Positions 32,186-40,507 are shown, numbered from the stretch's first letter. The stretch: 40,684 bases of DNA from Butyricicoccus sp. (GCA_020025885.1 JAHHRJ010000017.1:1-40684), one strand, 5' to 3'. The notes: a model not told the origin generated them from the sequence alone. Translations and numbers: made by a program.

Positions 32186-32376
32186 CAAAGTGCGGCACAG
32201 TCCATGATAGGGACTGCAACGCTGCAAAGAATATTCTAAATGAAGGGCTGCGCCTGTTGGCGCAGCCAGAAAATACGGTAGGGTGGGACACGCCCGAACC
32301 CAACGCTCGGGGAGACTATGTAAGACCTCGCACGGTGCAGGCTGCGGTCAGCGAACTGAGAATCCCCTGTCTTTAG
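32161..32376 (+). pseudogene. tnpB: 3' remnant of an IS200/IS605-type tnpB
   Basis: The 71-codon frame encodes the end of a TnpB (OrfB) protein: the zinc-ribbon CPKCG followed by HDRDCNAAKNIL, the last RuvC block of the RNA-guided TnpB nuclease family. The upstream 300 or so codons, with the first two RuvC blocks, are absent, so it cannot be active. The copy joins repeat B on its left and the transposon right end at 32364-32384 on its right. In intact elements the guide omega-RNA overlaps this tnpB 3' end and the right end, so a fossil guide region could be present. Confidence 0.85.
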
Positions 32377-32384
32377 ACATGGGG
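32364..32384 (+). mobile_element. IS200/IS605-type right-end hairpin
   Basis: CCCCTGTCT TTAGACATGGGG forms an imperfect stem-loop overlapping the tnpB stop codon, the typical subterminal hairpin of IS200/IS605 right ends recognised by TnpA. The element boundary is probably near 32390. No TnpA gene is in the window. Confidence 0.7.
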
Positions 32385-32406
32385 AGTGCCAAAAAAAAGA
32401 GGGGGA

Positions 32407-33045
32407 TTACTGTCCGTTAAATTTCTGCGCCGCGGAAGCAGTCCCGTTTTGGATGATCTCCGCAGTGGCTTCCATAGCACGTGCGGCGGCATCTTGCAGG
32501 GTGGGCAGTTCATCCGCGGTAAATTTAGACAGCACCCAATCCGCGAGATCATAGTCCGGATGCGGCTTTGCCCCAATACCGATCTTGACACGAGGGAAAG
32601 TATCGGAGTTCAGTTGATAAATAATATTTTTGACGCCATTCTGACCGCCAGCTGAACCCTTGGGACGTACACGCAGGCGACCAACCGGCAGGGAAATATC
32701 GTCAAAGAGTACGACAATGCGCTCTGGTGGGATTTTATAAAATGCAGCCGCATCGCGCACGGCTTCACCGGAAAGGTTCATAAAGGTTTGGGGCTTCATA
32801 AACAGCACGCGCTTGCCGCCCAGTGTGCCCTCGCCGACCAGTGCTTTGAACTTCATGCGGTCAATGCGCTGTCCGGTTTTGGCTGCGTAGGCATCGAGCG
32901 CACAAAAGCCTGCGTTGTGGCGCGTGTTTTCGTACTGGCTGCCTGGATTGCCCAGACCTACAACCAGCCACTCGATCGCACCAGCAGACGTGTCTTTGTC
33001 TGCGCGTTCCTGTTCGAGTTTTGCAAAAATATCGAAGATTGACAT
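32407..33045 (-). CDS. pth: Peptidyl-tRNA hydrolase
   Basis: Pth releases peptides from tRNAs that dropped off ribosomes, in the cytoplasm. The 212-residue protein has an extra 24-residue N-terminal segment before the family start WLVVGLGNPGSQYENTRHNAG. Catalytic His is His43, Asp is Asp115 in FDDISLP, and TFMNLSG is intact. The conserved GGHNG loop reads GGQNG (Gln135 in place of the usual His), a change at a residue known to bind the tRNA-peptide linkage. AAGGAG lies 8 bases before the ATG. The next minus-strand gene upstream is fakA, separated by a terminator. Confidence 0.94.
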   Translation of the reverse strand: MSIFDIFAKLEQERADKDTSAGAIEWLVVGLGNPGSQYENTRHNAGFCALDAYAAKTGQRIDRMKFKALVGEGTLGGKRVLFMKPQTFMNLSGEAVRDAAAFYKIPPERIVVLFDDISLPVGRLRVRPKGSAGGQNGVKNIIYQLNSDTFPRVKIGIGAKPHPDYDLADWVLSKFTADELPTLQDAAARAMEATAEIIQNGTASAAQKFNGQ

Positions 33046-33061
33046 GCTTTTACTCCTTGGA

Positions 33062-33085
33062 AAAGGCTCCCCGAACGTGGGGAGC
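33062..33085 (-). terminator. fakA terminator
   Basis: GGCTCCCC and GGGGAGCC form an 8-bp stem with a 6-base loop and Ts on the minus strand, between fakA and pth. Confidence 0.75.
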
Positions 33086-33102
33086 CTGCGTTTTTTATCA
33101 AA

Positions 33103-34752
33103 TTACTCAACTGAGAGGATGTAGTAATAAACGGGCTGACCGCCGTTGATCACAGTGATCTCAAGGTTGCGGTTTTCGCGGCGGAAGAGGTCTTCCAGCT
33201 TTGCAGCTTCCTCCTCGGAAACGCCCTCGCCATAAATGATGGTGGCAAAGGTGCTGCTATCGCTGACCAGTTCACGCACCAGCTTTTTGAGTACGTCGTG
33301 CTGACGCTTGCTGTTTGCAGTCAGCTTACCCTCGCACAGTGCAAGGTATTCGCCTTCTTTGATCTTCTTGCCGTCAAAGTCGGAATTGCGTGCGGCATAA
33401 GTTACCTGACCTGCACGTACACCTTCCAGTGCGCCCTGCATCGCCTCGGTGTTGTCTGTTTCTTCTGCGTCGCTGTCGAATACCAGCATTGCAGAAATGC
33501 CCTGTGGGATATTCTTGGTCGGCATGACGATTACCTTTTTGTTCTCGCACAGTGCCGCCGCCTGCTCGGCTGCCATGATGATGTTCTTGTTATTCGGGAA
33601 CACATACACGATCTCTGCTGGGGTACGGTCAACCGCACGGAGGATATCCTCGGTGGATGGGTTCATGGTCTGACCGCCTTGCACGATCTCGTCACAGCCA
33701 AGGTCAGAGAATACAGCATGCAGACCATCGCCAGCGGCAACCGCAACAAAGCCATATTTCTTTTCTGGCTCACGGATCTCGCGCTCCTTTGGTGCGACAG
33801 TGCCCTCGATGACCTTTGCAGTGTGCTGCTCACGCATGTTTTCGATCTTTATGGTGAGCAGTGGTCCAAACTTCAGCCCCTCTTCGAGTGCCTTGTTCGG
33901 CTGATCGGTGTGTACGTGCACCTTAACGATATCATCGTCCTCTACGACAACAAGGGAATCACCGATTTCGCTCAGCAGGGAACGCATACGACCGACGTTA
34001 CGTGCCTTATCCTTGCGTGCGGCGATAAACTCGGTGCAGTAAGTAAAGGTGATGTCCTCGTCATTGATTGCGCCAAAGTCTGCGGCTGCATTGGAGGAAG
34101 TTGTCTCCTCAATCTTACGCTCCTTGTGGATGCCGCGGAATGCATCGAACATGCCCTCGAAAATGGCGAGGAAGCCGAAACCACCTGCGTCTACAACGCC
34201 AGCCTTTTCCAGAACCGGATTTTGCTTGGTGGTCTCCTCAAGTGCGGTCTGTCCGCGCTCCAAAACTGCGGCGAACACGTCATGTACGGACATTGCCGGA
34301 TCGCTCTGGCACAGCTCGACTGCGTGTTGTGCAGAAACACGGGTGACGGTCAAAATCGTGCCCTCAGCCGGCTTCATAACTGCCTTATATGCAGTCTCGA
34401 CGCCTTCACGCAGGGCGATCGCAAAATCACAGCCATCCGCATCTTCCTTTTCGCGCAGCTTCTTTGCCATACCGCGGAACAGCAGGGACAGGATGACGCC
34501 TGAGTTGCCACGTGCGCCGCGCAGCAGTGCGGCTGCGGTCGCGTCCGCTGCCTTAGCAAGGGTGGGATCGGTCAGACGCTGCATTTCTTCGCGTGCTGCC
34601 TGCATGGTCATGGACATATTCGTGCCTGTATCGCCGTCTGGAACAGGGAATACGTTCAGCTCATTTGCCTGTTCCTTTTTCTCAGCAATGGCAAGAGCAC
34701 CCTCCATAACCATCTGCTGAAAGAGCAGTCCAGTGATCTTCTGGTCATTCAT
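33103..34752 (-). CDS. fakA: Fatty acid kinase catalytic subunit (DAK2-domain protein, YloV/FakA)
   Basis: FakA phosphorylates fatty acids held by a FakB carrier so that they can enter phospholipid synthesis. The 549-residue protein has the DhaL/DAK2 nucleotide-binding domain at the N-terminus (NVFPVPDGDTGTNM, RGARGNSGVILS, KPAEGTILTV, GVVDAGGFGFLAIFEG). A middle and a C-terminal domain follow (CDEIVQGGQTMNPST, NNKNIIMAAEQAA). It follows the Gls24-like gene by 27 bases on the minus strand, the same pair as yloU-yloV in Bacillus. No fakB gene is in the window. Confidence 0.92.
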   Translation of the reverse strand: MNDQKITGLLFQQMVMEGALAIAEKKEQANELNVFPVPDGDTGTNMSMTMQAAREEMQRLTDPTLAKAADATAAALLRGARGNSGVILSLLFRGMAKKLREKEDADGCDFAIALREGVETAYKAVMKPAEGTILTVTRVSAQHAVELCQSDPAMSVHDVFAAVLERGQTALEETTKQNPVLEKAGVVDAGGFGFLAIFEGMFDAFRGIHKERKIEETTSSNAAADFGAINDEDITFTYCTEFIAARKDKARNVGRMRSLLSEIGDSLVVVEDDDIVKVHVHTDQPNKALEEGLKFGPLLTIKIENMREQHTAKVIEGTVAPKEREIREPEKKYGFVAVAAGDGLHAVFSDLGCDEIVQGGQTMNPSTEDILRAVDRTPAEIVYVFPNNKNIIMAAEQAAALCENKKVIVMPTKNIPQGISAMLVFDSDAEETDNTEAMQGALEGVRAGQVTYAARNSDFDGKKIKEGEYLALCEGKLTANSKRQHDVLKKLVRELVSDSSTFATIIYGEGVSEEEAAKLEDLFRRENRNLEITVINGGQPVYYYILSVE

Positions 34753-34779
34753 CTTATATGTTACTCCTTCGTTTCTTTA

Positions 34780-35130
34780 TCAGTCTGCCTTGATGCTCTC
34801 AACGTAGATATCCACGTTCTTGACATCAATTCCGGTCAGCTGTTCCACATGATAGCGGACTTCACTGATGATAGAACGGCAAACAGAGGCGATATTGATG
34901 CCATGATCCACCGCGATATGCAAATCAATGTTGATCCCGCCGTCGGGTGCTTCGGTGATCTTGACACCGCGGCTCATATTCTCACGGCGCAGGAGATGTG
35001 CGACGCCGTCTGCGACAGAGCGCACGGTCATGCCCTTTACGCCAAAGCACGAGGATGCTGCATAGCCTGCAATGCCAGCCATAACATCGGGTGCAATCTC
35101 GATATATCCAAGTTCGTTGTTGATTCTCAT
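34780..35130 (-). CDS. Asp23/Gls24-family protein (YloU-like)
   Basis: This 116-residue protein of the Asp23/Gls24 family starts with GYIEIAPDVMAGIAGYAASSCFGVKGM and ends with VDIYVESI, both family marks. Its relatives are linked to envelope stress or lipid metabolism; the biochemical role is not settled. It is the first gene of the fakA operon, as in many Firmicutes, and has its own promoter (35207-35235). The ribosome site is GGGAGGTA. Confidence 0.9.
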   Translation of the reverse strand: MRINNELGYIEIAPDVMAGIAGYAASSCFGVKGMTVRSVADGVAHLLRRENMSRGVKITEAPDGGINIDLHIAVDHGINIASVCRSIISEVRYHVEQLTGIDVKNVDIYVESIKAD

Positions 35131-35206
35131 AAGTACCTCCCGGAAATCAAACCGTTCTAGATTTCAGACAATTCTTTCGATCGTCTTATACATGTACCTA
35201 GTATAT

Positions 35207-35235
35207 ATTTTATAACACTTTCCATAAATAAACAA
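35207..35235 (-). promoter_or_regulatory. Promoter of the Gls24-fakA operon
   Basis: On the minus strand, TTGTTT, a 17-base spacer and TAAAAT lie about 75 bases before the start codon. Confidence 0.55.
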
Positions 35236-35329
35236 GGGGTTTTTCATTTGCTGTTATAAAGGCGGGGGAATCAAATCGGTTTTCGTTTGTTTCATCGAAT
35301 TTGGAAAATCCGAATCGGTTTTTATTTGT

Positions 35330-35665
35330 GCTTAAAAGGTTTGCCTTGGAAGGCAGGAGGAACGTGCCGCGGTCTCGCGGCGGAGACATAAGGGCGAGAA
35401 TCTTGCGGTTGCCCAGCCCTTATGAATCCTGTCCCTCCCTTTCCATCAGATAGAGAACCAAACCGCCGACAGGGTGGGAATGTATGCACGCCGCACCGCG
35501 GAAGTGTGCAGCCCCCGCTCACATCAGGCACAAGCCCCTCCATCAACGCTCGCAGGGGCGTTTGCGCCGCCAGTCGTTACAGCACTGGAACGTTCGAGCA
35601 CAGGTTATCCGCATGCAGTGTCCGCCGTGTTTGAACAGTCAAACCAGTTCGCAAAGCGCCGCAGA
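35330..35665 (+). repeat. Repeat module C, long form (copy C5)
   Basis: A plus-oriented C repeat with the cataagggc hairpin (35386-35423) and the GAATGTATG motif. The first half of the usual internal duplicate is missing, so this is an internally shortened copy. The extension (ctcacatcaggcacaagcccctcc to caaaccagttcgcaaag) is shared with copy C1. No genes are seen between 35131 and 36059 apart from repeats, promoters and a 9-bp hairpin at 35864-35884. Confidence 0.85.
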
Positions 35666-35720
35666 TGACATTGTGCGGGGGAGCCTTAACAAGGGAGACA
35701 AGAAAACCATTGGTTCAGCG

Positions 35721-35809
35721 TGTCAAAAAAGTCACGGCACCCTTTTTATTTTGGAGCAAAGCGACCTTAAATTTTCAAAATCCAAGGACATGCGCCTTGG
35801 ATTTTGCCC
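35721..35809 (+). repeat. Repeat module A (third copy)
   Basis: It matches 2691-2779, with CACGGCACC for CACTGCACC and GAGCAAAGC for GAGCGAAGC, and includes the AAAATCCAAGG hairpin at 35777-35805. Here it follows module C5 instead of preceding module B. Confidence 0.85.
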
Positions 35810-35935
35810 GCCCTTTCAAGGCGAACTGAAAAACACTTTCATGTTAAGGAAGCCTCTTTCTTTTGTGCATTCATAGAATGCACACTTGCATCCCAAACCA
35901 TACATCAAAAAATGCCTCCATTTGGTTCATAAAGC

Positions 35936-35949
35936 AAAACAAATGTTTG
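35936..35949. promoter_or_regulatory. SOS box (LexA operator) of lexA-recG
   Basis: AAAACAAATGTTTG fits the Firmicutes SOS consensus CRAACRNRYGTTYG at 13 of 14 positions and overlaps the -35 element of the lexA promoter, giving LexA autorepression. Confidence 0.7.
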
Positions 35950-35975
35950 ATTTTCTATGAGGATTCCGCTATAAT
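35947..35975 (+). promoter_or_regulatory. lexA promoter
   Basis: TTGATT, a 17-base spacer and a perfect TATAAT lie 84 bases before the lexA ATG; the SOS box overlaps the -35. Confidence 0.75.
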
Positions 35976-36059
35976 AAATCAAAGAGAACAGAACATCCAT
36001 TCGTTTGGGATCACAAACCAAACAAAGACACAACTGCCTTGAACAAGGGAAGGTGCCCT

Positions 36060-36662
36060 ATGAATCAGAACTTAAACGAAAAACAAAAACGCATTCTGGA
36101 GTATATTGCGGAAGCCACTGCACAGCAGGGTTATCCACCCTCTGTGCGTGAGATTGGCAGACATGTTGGTTTGCGCTCGTCCTCCTCTGTCCATGCCCAT
36201 CTGATGAAACTCAGGGAATCCGGATACCTCGAAAAAGATGATCGCAAGACTCGCGCACTGGTCGTCAAAGGCATGGCGGCGGCTGTTCCGCAGGTACCCA
36301 TCTTGGGACAGGTCACAGCAGGTGCGCCCATTTTGGCGGTAGAATCCGTGGAGGGCTACATCCCATATGAGCAGGCAGTCGGCTATGGCGACTTTTTTGC
36401 CCTGCGCATCAAGGGCGATTCCATGATCGGTGCAGGTATTCTGGACGGCGACTATATTATCGTGCGCCAGCAGAGTCTCGCAAAGCGCGGACAGATCGTT
36501 GTTGCACTTCTGGAAGATGAAGCGACTTGCAAGACCTTTGAAATTGAGGACGGACATGTCTGGCTGATGCCGGAAAATCCGGACTATGAGCCGATTGATG
36601 GAGCGGGTGCACATATTTTAGGTGTGGTTGTTGCACTGCACCGTGACTTCTCAGGCGTATGA
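36060..36662 (+). CDS. lexA: LexA, SOS-response repressor
   Basis: LexA represses DNA-damage genes and cleaves itself when RecA is activated. The 200-residue protein has the N-terminal winged helix (EKQKRILEYIAEATAQQGYPPSVREIGRHVGLRSSSSVHAHL) and a C-terminal S24 domain. The cleavage site is Ala87-Gly88 in QVTAGAPI. Catalytic Ser121 is in KGDSM and Lys158 in EATCKTF. ATG at 36060 is preferred over an upstream TTG at 36039 because it gives the family N-terminus and has AAGGTG ahead. The stop overlaps the recG start by 4 bases. Confidence 0.96.
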   Translation: MNQNLNEKQKRILEYIAEATAQQGYPPSVREIGRHVGLRSSSSVHAHLMKLRESGYLEKDDRKTRALVVKGMAAAVPQVPILGQVTAGAPILAVESVEGYIPYEQAVGYGDFFALRIKGDSMIGAGILDGDYIIVRQQSLAKRGQIVVALLEDEATCKTFEIEDGHVWLMPENPDYEPIDGAGAHILGVVVALHRDFSGV

Positions 36663-38692
36663 CGGAGAAGGACAGTATCAGCGCGGTAAAAGGCATTGGA
36701 CCCAAAAAACAGGCGTTGTTTTATAAATTGGGTATCCATACCTTGCGCGATGCACAGGAATACTACCCACGCGACTATGAAGACCGCACACGCATTGTTC
36801 CCATAGCACAGCTTACAGAGGGACAGCGAGCGGCGATCTGTGTGGTGATCGGCACAGAACCAGTCACGCGACGGGTGCGAAAAGGCTTGGAGATCACGCG
36901 GCTCAAAGTGTTCGATGCATCGGGTGCGCTTTGGTTGACCTATTATAACAATCGATATGGTACGGCGGTTTTGCATGTGGGCAGTACCTATGTGTTTTAT
37001 GGCAAGGCGCAGGGGAGCGGCGCACAGCGCACCATGATGAATCCTGCAAGTGAGTTTGTGCCCAAAGGTGCACAACCGCCCCGCCGGATGTATCCCGTTT
37101 ACGCTCTGACTGCCGGACTGACCCAGAAAGATTTCGGGCGTGTTATGGCAGAAGCACTCAAAGTGCCGCACGGGGAAGAATGGCTGCCGGAAGCGATCGC
37201 CGCGCGGTATCAGCTTGTGTCCCACGCGCAAGCAGTGCACCTGATTCACCAGCCCCCTGATGCACGCGCAGTCATACAGGCAAGACGCCGGCTGATCTTT
37301 GAGGAGCTGTTTCTGCTATGCTGTGGACTGGCACGGCTCAAAGATCGCCGCACAGCGGTGGAGGGGCTGTATTTCCCTAAAGGTGCGCCGGAGGATTTTT
37401 GGAAGCTCCTGCCCTTTCAGCCGACAGGTGCACAGGCGCGCGCGGCACGAGAAATCTGGCACGATGTACAGACGGGAAGACCGATGAACCGTCTGGTGCA
37501 GGGTGATGTAGGATCGGGTAAAACCGTACTCGCGGCGGTGCTCTGCTATCTTGCGGCACAGAATGGCTGTCAGTCCGCGATCATGGCACCAACGGAAATT
37601 CTGGCAGTACAGCATATGAAATCTCTCGAAGGCGTTTTTGCAAGCGTAGGCATTCCATGTGCGCTGCTTCTTGGCTCGATGACTGCAAAGCAAAAGGCAG
37701 CGTGCAAGGCAAAAATTGCGGCAGGGGAAGTGCAGGTTGTGATCGGAACACATGCACTCATTCAAAAAGACGTGGTATTTCAAAACCTCGGCGCGGTCGT
37801 GGTGGACGAACAGCACCGGTTCGGCGTTGCCCAGCGTGCCATGCTTCACGAAAAGGGACTGACCCCACATGTGCTTGTCATGTCTGCAACGCCCATTCCG
37901 CGCACGTTGGCACTTATTTTATATGGCGATCTGGATGTATCTGTTGTGGATGAACTGCCCCCGGGACGCACACCGGTGGAAACCTTTGCAGTCGGGGAGC
38001 ATATGCGCCGCAGAATCGAAGCGTTTATCGAAAAACAGCTCGCAGCAGGGGGGCAGGTGTATGTTGTGTGTCCCCTCGTTGAAGAAGGCGAATTGGCACT
38101 TAAAAGCGCAGAAGAACATGGCGCGACGCTGCAAAAATGCCTGCCTCATCGAAAGATTGGGATTCTGCATGGCAAAATGAAAGCCGCGGACAAAGATGAG
38201 GTCATGCGCCGGTTTGCGCAGGGCGAAATCGATGTGCTGGTCGCAACGACGGTGATCGAGGTCGGCGTCAATGTGCCCAATGCATGTCTGATGGTCATTG
38301 AGGACGCTGACCGCTTTGGACTTTCCCAGCTCCATCAGCTGCGCGGACGCGTGGGACGTGGTACGCGGCAATCATACTGCATTTGCTTTGGCGCGGACAA
38401 GGGCGCACAGACAAAGGAACGGCTCAAAGTGCTGTGCGGCACGAATGACGGCTTTGAGATCGCACGCGCCGATCTTGCACAGCGCGGACCGGGTGACTTT
38501 TTCGGCAAGCGGCAGCATGGACTGCCCGTCTTGCGGGTGGCTGACCTTGCGGCGGATCTATCGCTCATGCAGCAGGCGAAGGACGAGGCGGCACAGCTTT
38601 TGGCGCAAGACCCCGTGCTGGCAGGATATCCGGCACTGCGCGAGCGGGTACAGCAGATGTTCTCAGACCATGCGCAGGAGATTTTTAATTAG
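36659..38692 (+). CDS. recG: ATP-dependent DNA helicase RecG
   Basis: RecG remodels stalled forks and branched DNA. The 677-residue protein has the N-terminal wedge/OB domain (TRLKVFDASGALWLTYYNNRY). Helicase motifs I (QGDVGSGKTVLA), II (VVDEQHRFG), III (SATPIPRTLAL) and VI (LHQLRGRVGRG) follow, as does the RecG C-terminus (RGPGDFFGKRQHGLP). Its ATG overlaps the lexA stop (ATGA), so it is cotranscribed with lexA and should rise with SOS induction. Its TAG stop codon is the base triplet next to MITE copy 2. Confidence 0.96.
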   Translation: MTEKDSISAVKGIGPKKQALFYKLGIHTLRDAQEYYPRDYEDRTRIVPIAQLTEGQRAAICVVIGTEPVTRRVRKGLEITRLKVFDASGALWLTYYNNRYGTAVLHVGSTYVFYGKAQGSGAQRTMMNPASEFVPKGAQPPRRMYPVYALTAGLTQKDFGRVMAEALKVPHGEEWLPEAIAARYQLVSHAQAVHLIHQPPDARAVIQARRRLIFEELFLLCCGLARLKDRRTAVEGLYFPKGAPEDFWKLLPFQPTGAQARAAREIWHDVQTGRPMNRLVQGDVGSGKTVLAAVLCYLAAQNGCQSAIMAPTEILAVQHMKSLEGVFASVGIPCALLLGSMTAKQKAACKAKIAAGEVQVVIGTHALIQKDVVFQNLGAVVVDEQHRFGVAQRAMLHEKGLTPHVLVMSATPIPRTLALILYGDLDVSVVDELPPGRTPVETFAVGEHMRRRIEAFIEKQLAAGGQVYVVCPLVEEGELALKSAEEHGATLQKCLPHRKIGILHGKMKAADKDEVMRRFAQGEIDVLVATTVIEVGVNVPNACLMVIEDADRFGLSQLHQLRGRVGRGTRQSYCICFGADKGAQTKERLKVLCGTNDGFEIARADLAQRGPGDFFGKRQHGLPVLRVADLAADLSLMQQAKDEAAQLLAQDPVLAGYPALRERVQQMFSDHAQEIFN

Positions 38693-38852
38693 GGGCTGTC
38701 TGAAAAGTCGAAATTCTGGTCTTTTTCTACGATGAGCGGCATGTGCTGCGTTAAAAATATGTGGAATCCATCAACGATTCCTGCATTTTTTGCCTTGCAT
38801 CTACGCACTCACTGCGAAAGATTCGTTCATTTCTTTGTTTTCAGATACACCC
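38693..38852. mobile_element. Foldback MITE (copy 2), abutting the recG stop
   Basis: A 160-base element related to 19528-19686, with ends GGGCTGTCTGAAAA and TTTTCAGATACACCC and the same GGAATCC...GATTCC centre. It begins at the base after the recG TAG. A TAG copy on the far side is not present, so a duplication cannot be shown here. The element is older or more diverged than copy 1. Confidence 0.75.
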
Positions 38853-38853
38853 G

Positions 38854-38894
38854 AAACACAACGAAACCGACCCAAAGCGGGTCGGTTTGTGTTT
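38854..38894 (+). terminator. Terminator of lexA-recG
   Basis: AAACCGACCC and GGGTCGGTTT form a 10-bp stem, extended by AACACAA/TTTGTGTT arms, followed by a T-rich stretch, just beyond the MITE. Confidence 0.8.
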
Positions 38895-38926
38895 GCAATA
38901 GATTTGTTTCTGATTTTGTCATATGC

Positions 38927-38955
38927 TTGCAATTATAGAGGGAATCGGGTACAAT
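38927..38955 (+). promoter_or_regulatory. nusB promoter
   Basis: TTGCAA, a 17-base spacer and TACAAT lie about 53 bases before the nusB start. Confidence 0.65.
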
Positions 38956-39007
38956 AAACAAGTAACAAATAAAAAAATTTTTCGTGGAAGATAGACGGAG
39001 GTTCGCT

Positions 39008-39478
39008 GTGAGCACAAAGAAAGCAGGCGTAAGCCGAAAAAAAGCAAGAGAAATTGCACTGCATTTGGTTTTTGAACTGGGGTTTGGCGCATTGGAAGCT
39101 GAAAACGTGATGACTGAGCGTTTGGATGAAGAAATTATGCGCTCGATCGGCGGAGAAATTGCGCTCTATGCTGGTGCACTCGACGAAGCGCAGACAAAGT
39201 ACATTGTAACGATTGTAAAGGGCGTGGCGGAGAATCTCGAAGCACTCGACGAGCAGATTGCTGCATATGCAAAGGGCTGGAGCCTGTCCCGTCTGTCTCG
39301 CATGACCATTGCGATTTTGCGCGTTGCACTTTATGAAATGCAATATGTGGAGGATGTTCCGGTTGGCGTTGCGATCAATGAAGCAGTGGAGCTGGCAAAA
39401 ATTTATGATTCGGAGGAAACTGCGGCGTTTATTAACGGCATCTTGGGTGCAGTTGCCCGCGGAATGGAACAGGCATGA
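39008..39478 (+). CDS. nusB: Transcription antitermination factor NusB
   Basis: NusB works with NusE (S10) at boxA sites to keep RNA polymerase going through rRNA operons. The protein of about 156 residues is all-helical with SRKKAREIALHLVFEL at the start and RMTIAILRVALYEMQYVEDVPVGVAINEAVELAKIYDSEETAAFINGILG, the family core, at the end. The GTG start at 39008 has GGAGG 7 bases ahead; an ATG 8 codons upstream (38984) is less likely. It overlaps the next gene by 4 bases. Confidence 0.95.
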   Translation: MSTKKAGVSRKKAREIALHLVFELGFGALEAENVMTERLDEEIMRSIGGEIALYAGALDEAQTKYIVTIVKGVAENLEALDEQIAAYAKGWSLSRLSRMTIAILRVALYEMQYVEDVPVGVAINEAVELAKIYDSEETAAFINGILGAVARGMEQA

Positions 39479-40479
39479 GTCGTTGGTTTTTGGGAATTGA
39501 TACCTCCAATTATCGCACTTCAGCAGGGCTTTACTGTCCAGAAACCAGAGAGTGGAAGAACAGCGGACGCTTGCTGGAAGTGCCGGAGGGTACGATTGGA
39601 CTGCGGCAGTCGGATGCTGTGTTTCAGCACAACCTATATTTGAGTGATATGATCGCCGGACTGCCGGCTGGGATTGCGCAGGATATCGAGGCGGTCTGTG
39701 TATCGACTGCGCCGCGTGCGATTGAGGGATCGTATATGCCTTGTTTCCTCGTTGGGCAAAACGTGGCGGCAAGCATTGCACATATTCTCGGTGTGCCGCT
39801 CTATGCATGTTCCCATCAGATCGGGCATATCGCGGCGGCGGCACTCTCAGCAGGGGTGCTTGACTGGTTAACGACCCAAGAATTTTATGCGTGGCATGTC
39901 TCTGGCGGCACAACGGAGCTTTTGCATGTGTGCACCGGAGAAAACAATGGGGGACTGCCATATGCGACCCGTATTGGTGGTACAAGCGATCTGGCAGCAG
40001 GACAGCTCATTGATCGCACGGCGGCTTTACTGGGTCTGCCGTTCCCTGGTGGAGAGCATCTGGAAAAGCTCGCGGATCAGTCGGACTATGCAACGTTCTT
40101 CCGTTCCAAGGTGGAAAACAGCACGTTCTCGCTGTCTGGCATTGAAAACAAGGTCAAGAATCTTTATGCAAAAGAGACACCGCCGGAGAAAATCGCAGGA
40201 TTTACCATTCACACGATTGCAAGTGCACTTGAGCTTGCAACGTTGCAGGCGTGCAAAGAGCGTTCTTTACCAGTGCTGTGTGCAGGCGGTGTGATGAGCA
40301 ATCGTTTCCTGCAAAACCATATGGCAAAGCTGTTTGATGCACGGTTTGCAGAGCCGACACTGTCTGGAGATAATGCAGTGGGTGTGGCTGTGGTTGCGTC
40401 TTTGCAGCATCCGGTGCAAATGGAGATTCGCCGTGAGCAAGAAGAAAAGAAAAAAGATTCTAAGAAGGCTGGAAAATAA
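39475..40479 (+). CDS. TsaD-like (Kae1/peptidase M22 family) paralog
   Basis: This 334-residue member of the TsaD/Kae1 ASKHA family has GIDTSNY at the N-terminus, the metal-binding HQIGH pair (His114, His118), VSGGTTELL and AGGVMSNRFL. The block that reads DDAAGEAFDK in canonical TsaD is SDLAAGQLIDR here. The C-terminal DNA motif is SGDNAVGV. TsaD proper makes t6A on tRNA with TsaB/E; this diverged copy next to nusB may have another job or be a non-catalytic paralog. A basic Lys-rich tail of about 15 residues ends the protein. It overlaps nusB by 4 bases and has a terminator after it. Confidence 0.85.
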   Translation: MSRWFLGIDTSNYRTSAGLYCPETREWKNSGRLLEVPEGTIGLRQSDAVFQHNLYLSDMIAGLPAGIAQDIEAVCVSTAPRAIEGSYMPCFLVGQNVAASIAHILGVPLYACSHQIGHIAAAALSAGVLDWLTTQEFYAWHVSGGTTELLHVCTGENNGGLPYATRIGGTSDLAAGQLIDRTAALLGLPFPGGEHLEKLADQSDYATFFRSKVENSTFSLSGIENKVKNLYAKETPPEKIAGFTIHTIASALELATLQACKERSLPVLCAGGVMSNRFLQNHMAKLFDARFAEPTLSGDNAVGVAVVASLQHPVQMEIRREQEEKKKDSKKAGK

Positions 40480-40483
40480 TAAA

Positions 40484-40507
40484 ACCCCCTTTTTAGGGGC
40501 TTTTTTC
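40484..40507 (+). terminator. Terminator of nusB operon
   Basis: CCCC and GGGG arms around TTTTTA, followed by CTTTTTTC, 5 bases after the stop. Confidence 0.85.

Noticed and set aside
33298..34503. 401-codon plus-strand frame opposite fakA
   Set aside because: Cys/Leu-rich mirror translation of a well-supported gene; no ribosome site.
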